Below, piece by piece: positions 14,694 through 21,035 of a DNA stretch of 21,035 nucleotides. Origin of the DNA: CAYNST01 sp964399955. GTDB taxonomy: Bacteria > Pseudomonadota > Gammaproteobacteria > Pseudomonadales > Cellvibrionaceae. The notes under the pieces are model-generated. The model did no database searches. It had not been told where the DNA came from and saw only the letters and a program-made list of their open reading frames with translations. Numbering within the stretch: position 1 is the stretch's first letter; each line of letters starts with the position of its first letter. A program made the translations under genes and the position numbers. The stretch is taken from the NCBI GenBank assembly GCA_964399955.1, contig CAYNST010000056.1, forward strand, positions 1 through 21,035. Reading direction: 5' to 3'.

Positions 14694-17600
14694 CTACTCG
14701 CCATACAGCACCTGCACATTCTGCTGGCCAAACAAGCCGCGCAGCGACAGCAGCAAATCGTCGCTGGGTTGCACCCGCCAGGCCTCGCCCAGGTCGATAT
14801 CTGCCGAGCACTGCGACGTTTGGTAGCGCACGGTGATGGGACAGGGACCGTTGGAAAAAGGCCCCAGCGCCGCGCGCAGCTGACTGGCACTGCGCTCGTT
14901 GAGCCCCGCCTGCTGCCAGGCAATACGAATGCGCGACACCTTGGCCTGACGCGCTTCGGCCAGGTCCATTACTTTGTCGGCACGCATCTTCAAACCGCCG
15001 CTGTAATCGTCGTTGCTCACCTGCCCCTCTATCACCAGCAGCGCGTCCTTGATAAGTTTGTCGCGGTATTGATTGTAGGTATCGGCAAACACCGCCACCT
15101 CCATGCGCCCGGTGCGGTCGTCCAGGGTGACAAAGGCCATGCTGTCGCCGCGTTTGGTTTTCATCACCCGAAAGGCCACCACCAGCCCCGACAGGGTTTG
15201 TTTGGCCTTGTCGGGCTTGACGTTGGCAATGGAGGAGGAGACGAAATGTTTGAGTTCGGCGGCGTATTCGTCGATGGGGTGGCCGGTCAGGTAAAGCCCC
15301 AGGGTTTCTTTTTCGCCATTCAGGCGCTCCTTGATGCTCCAGCGCCGCACCTTGCGGAAGTCTTCATAAACATCCCGATCCTGGGCCTCTTCCAGTGCGG
15401 CCGAGGCGAACAGATCCACCATGCCGGCGCTGGCGTTGGCGGCCTGTTGCTCGGCGGATTTAACTGCTTCGACCAGCGCGCTCCACATGACGGCGCGGTC
15501 GTAATCCACATCTATGCCTGGCCCCAGATTGTCAAAAGCGCCGCTGCGCACCATGGCCTCCAGTGCGCGCTTATTGACCTTGCGCGCGTCCACTCGCGAG
15601 CAGAAGTCGAACAGATCGCGAAAGGGACCGGCCGCGCGGGCCTCCAGAATGTTTTCGATGGGCCCTTCGCCCAGCCCCTTGATGGCGCCCAGGCCGTAGA
15701 TGATGTTGTCGTCGTCATCCACGGTAAACTGGTACTCGCCGGCGTTGACATCCGGCGGCAACAGGGTCAGGCCCATGTTGCGCACTTCTTCGATAAAGGT
15801 AACCACCTTATCGGTTTTGTCCATGTCCGAGGACATGGTGGCGGCCATGAATTGCGCCGGGTAGTGCGCCTTCAACCACGCGGTCTGGTAAGAAACCAGC
15901 GCGTAGGCGGCTGAGTGGGATTTGTTGAAGCCGTAGCCGGCAAATTTTTCCACCAGGTCGAATATCTTGATGGCAAGCTCCGGGTCTATGCCCTGCTCCG
16001 CCGCACCGGATTGAAACACCTCGCGCTGCTTGGCCATCTCCTCCGGTTTCTTCTTACCCATGGCGCGGCGCAACAGATCCGCGCCGCCCAGGGTATAGCC
16101 GGCCAGCACCTGGGCAATCTGCATCACCTGTTCCTGGTAAACGATAACCCCATAGGTGGGTTCCAGGATGGGCTTCAGACTCATGTGCTGGTATTTGGCG
16201 TCCGGGTAGGCCACCTGCGCGCGGCCGTGCTTGCGGTTGATGAAGTCGTCTACCATGCCCGACTGCAGTGGCCCCGGGCGGAACAACGCCACCAGTGCGA
16301 TAAGGTCTTCGAGATTATCCGGCTGCAGGCGCTTGATCAGATCCTTCATGCCGCGGGATTCCAACTGAAACACGGCGGTGGTCTCGGCGCGCTTCAGCAG
16401 CTTGAAGGTGGGCGCGTCATCAAGCGGCAAGGTGGCAATATCCAGCGGCGGCTCGCCGAGCTTGGCAAGCCTGCGGTCAATCATCGCCTTGGCCCAGTCG
16501 ATGATGGTAAGCGTGCGCAGCCCCAGAAAGTCGAACTTCACCAGGCCTGCGTCTTCCACATCGTTTTTGTCGTACTGGGTGACCAGGCCACCGCCGGCCT
16601 CGTCGCAGTAGAGCGGGGCAAAGTCTGTCAGCCGGGTGGGGGCAATCACCACGCCACCTGCGTGTTTGCCCACGTTGCGGGTTACGCCCTCCAACTGCAG
16701 GGCCATATCCCAGATTTCCTGCGCGTCGCCGTCGCCGGCCAGAAACTCACGCAGCACTTCCTCCTGCTCGTGGGCCTTGGTCAGCGTCATGCCCGGGTCT
16801 GGCGGGATCATCTTGGAGAGCTTGTCCGCCAGGCCATAGGATTTGCCCTGTACCCGCGCCACATCCCGCACCACCGCCTTGGCGGCCATGGTACCAAAGG
16901 TGATGATCTGCGATACCGCATCGCGGCCGTAGTTGTCGGCCACATAGCCAATCACCCGGTCGCGACCGTCCATGCAAAAGTCCACATCAAAGTCGGGCAT
17001 GGACACCCGCTCCGGATTCAAAAAGCGTTCAAACAGCAGGTCGTATTGCAGTGGGTCCAGGTCGGTGATGTCCAGCACATAGGCCACCAGGGAGCCCGCA
17101 CCCGACCCCCGTCCCGGCCCCACCGGAATCTGGTGGTCCTTGGCCCACTGGATAAAGTCCATAACAATCAGGAAGTAGCCGGGAAAGCCCATCTGAATAA
17201 TGATATTCAGCTCAAACTCCAGCCGCTCAATGTAAGGCTTGCGGCGCTGCTCGTAATCGGCGGCGGTTTTGTCAAGAATGCGCAACAGGCGCTTTTCCAG
17301 GCCGTCAAAACAGAGTTTTCGGAAAAAGTCGTTTTCCGTCAGGCCCTCGGGTATGGGGTATTCGGGCAGGAAATATTTGCCCAGTTGAATGCTCAGATTG
17401 CAGCGCTTGGCGATTTCCACGGTGTTTTCGATGGCTTCGGGCAGGTCCTCAAACAGCGTCACCATCTCTTCTGAGGAGCGCAGGTACTGTTGCTCGCTGT
17501 GCTTGCGCTCGCGTCGGGGGTCGTCCAAAGTGCGGCTCTCACCAATGCACACCCGGGCCTCGTGCACTTCAAACTGCTCGGCGTGCAAAAAACGCACATC

Positions 17601-18194
17601 GTTGGTGGCCACCACCGGACAGTCAAGCTTGGCAGCAAGCACCACCGCCTGCTCTACGTACACCCCCTCGTTCTCGCGGCCGGTGCGCTGCAGCTCCAGA
17701 TAGAAGCGGTCCGGGTAGACGCTCATCCACTCTTGCACGCGCGCCTCGGCCAGCTCCAGCTTGCCGTTCAGGATGGCGCAGCCGATATCGCCCGCCCGCG
17801 CGCCAGACAGGGCAATCACGCCCTCTGAAAGCTCGCGCAACCAGGCGCGCGAGACATAGGCCTGGCCAAAATGCTGCCCCTGCCGAAACGCGCGGCTGAT
17901 CAGCTCAATGATGTTTTTATAGCCGCGGTCGTTCTGGGCCAGCAGGGTAATCAGGTAACAAGCATCCTCTTCTTCGTCGCGGATGTGCAGATCGCAGCCG
18001 GCAATCGGTTTGAGACCGGCCCCCTGCATGGCGCGGTAGTATTTGATCAGGCCAAAAAAATTGCTGAGATCGGTCATGGCGCAGGCGGGCATCTGCAGCT
18101 CCGCCAGGCGCTTGACCAGCGGTTTGATGCGCACGATGCTGTCCACCAGAGAAAATTCGGTGCGAACGCGCAAATGGACAAACGCTTTTTGCAT
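14694..18194 (-). CDS. dnaE: DNA polymerase III alpha subunit DnaE
   Basis: DnaE is the replicative DNA polymerase, acting with the proofreading subunit and the beta clamp. The 1166 residues match E. coli DnaE (1160). Order: PHP domain (1-270), polymerase core with GPGRGSGAGSLVAY (359-372), catalytic Asp401 and Asp403 in PDFDVDF, and Asp555 in KFDFLGLRTL; then thumb and fingers (GGADLLRRAMGKKKPEEM, HSAAYALVSYQTAWLKAHYP), a clamp-binding-like GMVDLF, an OB fold (VVAFRVMKTKRGDSMAFVTLDD) and the C-terminal domain. The first PHP motif reads HLRVRTEFS, lacking the second His of the HxxxH in E. coli, so the PHP site is probably inactive, as is common in this class. ATG 18194 has AAGG 8 nt upstream. 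It is followed by accA and divergent from the 118-residue orphan. Confidence 0.97.
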   Translation of the reverse strand: MQKAFVHLRVRTEFSLVDSIVRIKPLVKRLAELQMPACAMTDLSNFFGLIKYYRAMQGAGLKPIAGCDLHIRDEEEDACYLITLLAQNDRGYKNIIELISRAFRQGQHFGQAYVSRAWLRELSEGVIALSGARAGDIGCAILNGKLELAEARVQEWMSVYPDRFYLELQRTGRENEGVYVEQAVVLAAKLDCPVVATNDVRFLHAEQFEVHEARVCIGESRTLDDPRRERKHSEQQYLRSSEEMVTLFEDLPEAIENTVEIAKRCNLSIQLGKYFLPEYPIPEGLTENDFFRKLCFDGLEKRLLRILDKTAADYEQRRKPYIERLEFELNIIIQMGFPGYFLIVMDFIQWAKDHQIPVGPGRGSGAGSLVAYVLDITDLDPLQYDLLFERFLNPERVSMPDFDVDFCMDGRDRVIGYVADNYGRDAVSQIITFGTMAAKAVVRDVARVQGKSYGLADKLSKMIPPDPGMTLTKAHEQEEVLREFLAGDGDAQEIWDMALQLEGVTRNVGKHAGGVVIAPTRLTDFAPLYCDEAGGGLVTQYDKNDVEDAGLVKFDFLGLRTLTIIDWAKAMIDRRLAKLGEPPLDIATLPLDDAPTFKLLKRAETTAVFQLESRGMKDLIKRLQPDNLEDLIALVALFRPGPLQSGMVDDFINRKHGRAQVAYPDAKYQHMSLKPILEPTYGVIVYQEQVMQIAQVLAGYTLGGADLLRRAMGKKKPEEMAKQREVFQSGAAEQGIDPELAIKIFDLVEKFAGYGFNKSHSAAYALVSYQTAWLKAHYPAQFMAATMSSDMDKTDKVVTFIEEVRNMGLTLLPPDVNAGEYQFTVDDDDNIIYGLGAIKGLGEGPIENILEARAAGPFRDLFDFCSRVDARKVNKRALEAMVRSGAFDNLGPGIDVDYDRAVMWSALVEAVKSAEQQAANASAGMVDLFASAALEEAQDRDVYEDFRKVRRWSIKERLNGEKETLGLYLTGHPIDEYAAELKHFVSSSIANVKPDKAKQTLSGLVVAFRVMKTKRGDSMAFVTLDDRTGRMEVAVFADTYNQYRDKLIKDALLVIEGQVSNDDYSGGLKMRADKVMDLAEARQAKVSRIRIAWQQAGLNERSASQLRAALGPFSNGPCPITVRYQTSQCSADIDLGEAWRVQPSDDLLLSLRGLFGQQNVQVLYGE

Positions 18195-18262
18195 GGTTTA
18201 CCTTACCCGGGAGCTTTGCATTTAATTCTTTGTAATGGCGCAATTTGTTATGCTTGCGTCAC

Positions 18263-18277
18263 AGTCTGCAGCAGACT
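18263..18277. promoter_or_regulatory. Operator-like palindrome in the dnaE upstream region
   Basis: AGTCTGC (18263-18269) and GCAGACT (18271-18277) form a perfect 7-bp inverted repeat around a single A. It lies about 70 bp before dnaE and 216 bp before the divergent orphan. It does not fit the LexA pattern CTGT-N8-ACAG. It may be a regulator site; the regulator is unknown. No convincing sigma-70 pair was found for dnaE in the surrounding AT-richer stretch. Confidence 0.3.
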
Positions 18278-18410
18278 ACAACATTTGCCGCGCCCGTCCC
18301 ATATTCAGTACCTATTATCAAAATGAAGGCTCAGCGGCAGGAAACGCTTGGCGCGCATTCCTTGGGTTAAACGGGCTGATCGCGCAGGTGAAGTGTTTTG
18401 GAACAGCGGG

Positions 18411-18492
18411 GCGCTAAGGTGGGCGCAGGCCGGATGGCCAGACTCCGTCAGGGACGCAAACTACCACCGTGACCAGGTAAGAGTGACCCCGA
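18411..18492 (+). ncRNA. Candidate structured leader with a GGGACGCAAA core upstream of the orphan gene
   Basis: GGTGG (18418-18422) can pair with CCACC (18464-18468), enclosing a GGCC/GGCC hairpin with a GGAT loop (18428-18439) and then GGGACGCAAA (18451-18460). The last string equals a conserved segment of the c-di-GMP-I (GEMM) riboswitch. However, I cannot place the rest of that riboswitch, including its tetraloop hairpin, tetraloop receptor or second stem. It is a suggestion only; it could be chance or a different leader structure. Confidence 0.2.
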
Positions 18493-18849
18493 ATGCAGTA
18501 CAGCAAACCCATGATTGATTTGGTTCTACAGATACGCAAAATTGTCCCTACAGACATCAAGCCACAGATCAAACTTGGCAACCCGGAGCTTCTGGATTAT
18601 TTGCTCGAAGTCTATCCACTGCTGGAGAACCCACCGCTGAGGGCGAGGCTCACGCGTCTGTTTGAACTGGCGGGGCCGGAATGGGTGACGGCCGCAGCTG
18701 CACTGCTGACCCCGGCTCCAGAAGCCTTACCGGCGGCCCGCCTGTACCGTGGCCAGACCGTCCTTGACGATGCCCAGACGGGAGACGGCGCAGCCAGTAA
18801 ACCCAAAACCATTACCTATCGGGGCCGGGTAGTAACACTCGGCAGCTGA
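18493..18849 (+). CDS. Hypothetical protein, 118 residues
   Basis: I do not recognise this protein. ATG 18493 has AAGAG at 18479-18483 with 9-nt spacing. The N-terminal half (MIDLVLQIRKIVPTDIKPQIKLGNPELLDYLLEVYPLLE) looks like two amphipathic helices, followed by a Leu/Ala-rich helical segment (LRARLTRLFELAGPEWVTAAAALL). The C-terminal third is polar, with a short strand-like end (TITYRGRVVTL). There is no signal peptide or membrane segment, so it is probably cytoplasmic. It is divergent from dnaE with 298 bp between, and convergent with rimO with 13 bp between the stop codons. The absence of an overlapping recognised gene, plus the ribosome site, argue that it is real. No function is proposed. 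Confidence 0.6.
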   Translation: MQYSKPMIDLVLQIRKIVPTDIKPQIKLGNPELLDYLLEVYPLLENPPLRARLTRLFELAGPEWVTAAAALLTPAPEALPAARLYRGQTVLDDAQTGDGAASKPKTITYRGRVVTLGS

Positions 18850-18862
18850 AGGACGCTGAGGT

Positions 18863-20197
18863 TCAGTCTTCCAGCGGCAGCGGCGACGCCCACAGATCAT
18901 AATCGTCCGCGTCATCCACCACCACCGGCAGACAGTCGCCGGGCTGCAGGCCAAAATCGCCTTGCAGATGTACCACGCCATCAATCTCCGGCGCATCGGC
19001 CTTGCTGCGGGCAATGGTCATGCCCGGCTCGACGTGATCAACCAGCACCTCTATCTGCTTGCCAATCTTGTTCTGCAATCTTGCGGCAGAAATGGACTGC
19101 TGCTTCGCCATGAAGCGCTGCCAGCGCTCATGCTTGAGTTCGTCGGCAACCGGGTTGGGCAACTCATTGGCAGTCGCACCGGCCACCGGCGAATACTCGA
19201 AACAACCCACCCGGTCCAGCTGCGCTTCGTCCAGCCACTCCAGCAGAAATTCAAAATCGGCGTCTGTCTCTCCCGGGAAGCCGACAATGAAGGTTGAGCG
19301 CAAGGTCAGCTCGGGGCACATCTCCCGCCAGCGGCGAATGCGATCCAGAGTTTTCTCCTGATGCGCCGGCCGGCGCATGGACTTCAGCAGTGACGGGCTG
19401 GCGTGCTGAAAAGGAATGTCCAGGTAAGGCAATACCTTGCCCTCGGCCATCAAGGGAATGATGTCGTCCACGTTCGGATAGGGGTAAACATAGTGCAGGC
19501 GCGTCCACACGCCCATTTCACCCAGTGCGTTGCAAAGGTCATAGAGCTTGGTCTTGACCGGACGCCCCTGCCAGAAGCCGGTACGGTACTTAACGTCCAC
19601 GCCGTAGGCGCTGGTGTCCTGGGAAACCACCAGCAGCTCCCGTGTTCCTGCCGCCACCAGGCGCTCGGCTTCGTCCAGCACATCGCCCACCGGACGGCTG
19701 ACCAGATCGCCGCGCATGGACGGAATAATGCAAAAGCTGCAACGGTGATTGCAGCCCTCAGAGATTTTCAGGTAGGCATAATGCCGGGGCGTGAGTTTGA
19801 TACCCTGCGGTGGCACCAGATCTATGAAGGGGTTGTGGTCTGCCGGTGGAAGCACCACATCATGCACGGCATTGACCACCTGCTCGTACTGCTGCGGCCC
19901 GGTAACCGCCAGCACGCTGGGGTGCAGTTTGCGAATGACGTCTTCTTCAACGCCCATACAGCCGGTGACAATTACCCGCCCGTTCTGGTTGATGGCTTCG
20001 CCAATAGCGTCCAGTGACTCCTGCTTGGCGCTGTCGATGAATCCGCAGGTATTGACCACTACCACATCGGCCTGGTCGTAGGTGGGCACCACCTGATAGC
20101 CTTCGGTGCGAAGCTGAGTAAGAATACGTTCGGAGTCCACCAAGGCTTTGGGGCACCCCAAAGACACAAAACCCACTTTTGGAGCCGTTTTCGACAT
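18863..20197 (-). CDS. rimO: Ribosomal protein S12 methylthiotransferase RimO
   Basis: RimO is a radical-SAM enzyme that adds a methylthio group to the beta-carbon of the conserved Asp of ribosomal protein S12. The 444 residues match E. coli (441). The N-terminal UPF0004 domain provides the auxiliary-cluster Cys: C15 (VSLGCPKALVDSE), C51 (VNTCGFID) and C80 (VTGCMG). The radical-SAM domain has C149-C153-C156 in SEGCNHRCSFCIIPSMRG, then SQDTSAYGVD, HYVYPYP, LPYLDIPFQHASP and STFIVGFPGETD. A TRAM domain (about 375-440) ends the protein. These signatures (CPKALVDSE, GFIDSAK) separate RimO from the tRNA enzyme MiaB. It lies 115 bp downstream of lipA's start side on the same strand order lipA-rimO; no S12 gene is nearby. 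Confidence 0.96.
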   Translation of the reverse strand: MSKTAPKVGFVSLGCPKALVDSERILTQLRTEGYQVVPTYDQADVVVVNTCGFIDSAKQESLDAIGEAINQNGRVIVTGCMGVEEDVIRKLHPSVLAVTGPQQYEQVVNAVHDVVLPPADHNPFIDLVPPQGIKLTPRHYAYLKISEGCNHRCSFCIIPSMRGDLVSRPVGDVLDEAERLVAAGTRELLVVSQDTSAYGVDVKYRTGFWQGRPVKTKLYDLCNALGEMGVWTRLHYVYPYPNVDDIIPLMAEGKVLPYLDIPFQHASPSLLKSMRRPAHQEKTLDRIRRWREMCPELTLRSTFIVGFPGETDADFEFLLEWLDEAQLDRVGCFEYSPVAGATANELPNPVADELKHERWQRFMAKQQSISAARLQNKIGKQIEVLVDHVEPGMTIARSKADAPEIDGVVHLQGDFGLQPGDCLPVVVDDADDYDLWASPLPLED

Positions 20198-20274
20198 GAC
20201 ACTGACCTGATTAAAAGCGCGAATTCTAACCGCTCTGGACGGAAGATGCGCGCTCTAATGCGTGACTGGAAGAC

Positions 20275-20292
20275 GCGGCCAAAGAGGGCCGC
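20275..20292 (-). terminator. Weak hairpin after lipA
   Basis: GCGGCC (20275-20280) and GGCCGC (20287-20292) form a perfect 6-bp stem with a 6-nt loop, 20 bp after the lipA stop on the minus strand. The following bases (GTCTTCC) are only modestly T-rich, so termination would be inefficient. It could separate lipA from rimO partially. Confidence 0.35.
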
Positions 20293-20312
20293 AATTGAAC
20301 CGGGCGGGTCGG

Positions 20313-21035
20313 CTACTTGACCGTTTCGCCGTGAGCCTGTTTGTCGGCATGGTAGGAAGAGCGCACCAGCGGGCCACAGGCTGCCCGAACGAAGCCAAGC
20401 TCTTTGGCAATGGCGGTGTACTCGTCGAACTCGGCAGGCTCCACGTAACGCAAAACCGGCAAATGGTCGCGGGAGGGCTGCAGGTATTGGCCAATGGTCA
20501 ACATATCGATGTTGTGTGCACGCATCTCGTGCAGCACCTCGATGATTTCCTCTTTGGTCTCACCCAGCCCCACCATCAGGCCGGACTTGGTCAGTACCTC
20601 CGGGCGGCGGGCCTTGTAGTTCTTGAGCAACTCCAGGGACCACTTGAAGTTGGCACCGGGACGCGCTTCGCGGTACAGGCGCGGCACGGTCTCCAGGTTG
20701 TGATTGAATACGTCCGGCGGTTCTGCGGCCAGAATATCCAGCGCTATATCCATGCGCCCGCGAAAGTCCGGGGTGAGAATCTCGACTTCCAATTCCGGCG
20801 ACAGCGCACGCGCCTCTCGAATACAGTCGGCAAAGTGCTGCGCACCACCGTCGCGCAGATCGTCGCGGTCCACCGAGGTAATCACCACGTATTTCAGGCC
20901 CATCTCGGCAATGGCCTCCGCCAGATGCTTGGGTTCTGCCGCATCCAGCGGGTTGGGCTTGCCGTGGCCCACGTCGCAGAAGGGGCAGCGTCGGGTGCAG
21001 ATGTCGCCCATGATCATGAAGGTTGCCGTGCCACC
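20313..21035 (-). CDS. lipA: Lipoyl synthase LipA, C-terminal part (runs off right edge)
   Basis: LipA is a radical-SAM enzyme that inserts two sulfurs into octanoyl groups on lipoyl domains of pyruvate dehydrogenase, 2-oxoglutarate dehydrogenase and the glycine cleavage H protein. The reading frame is open to the window edge, where GGTATFMIMGD precedes the radical-SAM motif CTRRCPFCDVGHG, as in family members. The 240 residues visible lack only the N-terminal region with the auxiliary-cluster Cys. Other signatures are TSVDRDDLRDGGA, EILTPDFRG, PDVFNHNLETVPRLY, TKSGLMVGLGET, LTIGQYLQPSRDHLPV and the C-terminal VRSSYHAD, whose Ser ligates the auxiliary cluster in LipA. An internal ATG at 21017 is not the start. 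The usual neighbour lipB would lie beyond the edge if present. Confidence 0.96.
   Translation of the reverse strand, partial: GGTATFMIMGDICTRRCPFCDVGHGKPNPLDAAEPKHLAEAIAEMGLKYVVITSVDRDDLRDGGAQHFADCIREARALSPELEVEILTPDFRGRMDIALDILAAEPPDVFNHNLETVPRLYREARPGANFKWSLELLKNYKARRPEVLTKSGLMVGLGETKEEIIEVLHEMRAHNIDMLTIGQYLQPSRDHLPVLRYVEPAEFDEYTAIAKELGFVRAACGPLVRSSYHADKQAHGETVK

Noticed and set aside
15915..17474. 519-codon plus-strand open frame opposite dnaE
   Set aside because: It is antisense to strongly conserved DnaE coding sequence; the translation is Gln/His/Val-rich without any recognised motif, as expected for a shadow frame in GC-rich DNA.
18263..18277. LexA box upstream of dnaE
   Set aside because: The palindrome does not contain CTGT-N8-ACAG.
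1..21035. tRNA, rRNA, CRISPR array, prophage or toxin-antitoxin genes
   Set aside because: I scanned intergenic regions and all convincing reading frames and found no supporting sequence for any of these.

Overview
The window looks like chromosome of a gammaproteobacterium, most likely a marine or estuarine polysaccharide degrader related to the Cellvibrionaceae (Saccharophagus, Cellvibrio, Gilvimarinus and similar). The clues are the dnaE-accA gene order, gammaproteobacterial forms of RimO, LipA and PdxH, a secreted ricin-type lectin with a serine-rich linker, and short Cys/WGWE modules that I associate with secreted carbohydrate-active proteins of that group. The taxonomy is inference from memory of these families; no search was run.

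Layout. 1-186 (-) is the 5' end of pdxH, divergent from mobA (274-885, +). A leader with a consensus TATAAT box and several hairpins precedes a secreted beta-trefoil lectin (1247-2038, +), which starts at TTG and is followed by an intrinsic terminator. After an assembly gap comes an alginate-export-like porin (2684-3895, +), convergent with a YbdG-type mechanosensitive channel (3993-5246, -). Then comes a minus-strand run of three cyclic-di-GMP genes, transcribed 12231 to 5355. After a second assembly gap, a DUF1461-like membrane protein follows accA (14565-13615, -), which follows dnaE (18194-14694, -). A 118-residue orphan (18493-18849, +) is divergent from dnaE and convergent with rimO (20197-18863, -). 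The window ends inside lipA (21035-20313, -).

The most interesting region is 5355-12231. Gene 1 (548 aa) and gene 2 (429 aa) are paralogues with the same periplasmic jelly-roll-like sensor, a transmembrane helix and a C-terminal GGDEF domain. Gene 3 (1312 aa) has a large periplasmic Reg_prop beta-propeller, a Y_Y_Y domain, one transmembrane helix, a coiled coil, GGDEF and EAL. The genes are 11 nt apart and then overlap by 10 nt. All three GGDEF domains deviate from consensus (GESEF, GGEAF, and GSDEF with a missing metal Asp). Genes 1 and 2 keep an RxxD inhibitory site, and the EAL domain keeps all the catalytic residues I could check. Gene 1 also has about 130 residues inserted in its sensor, carrying two WGWE Cys modules. 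I infer a periplasmic, probably glycan-responsive, c-di-GMP module that is mainly receptor and phosphodiesterase rather than cyclase.

Both N-gaps are exactly 100 bases and each is flanked by an exact 55-base duplication. This looks like unmerged contig ends from a k=55 assembly graph, not biology. No tRNA, rRNA, CRISPR array or insertion sequence was seen.
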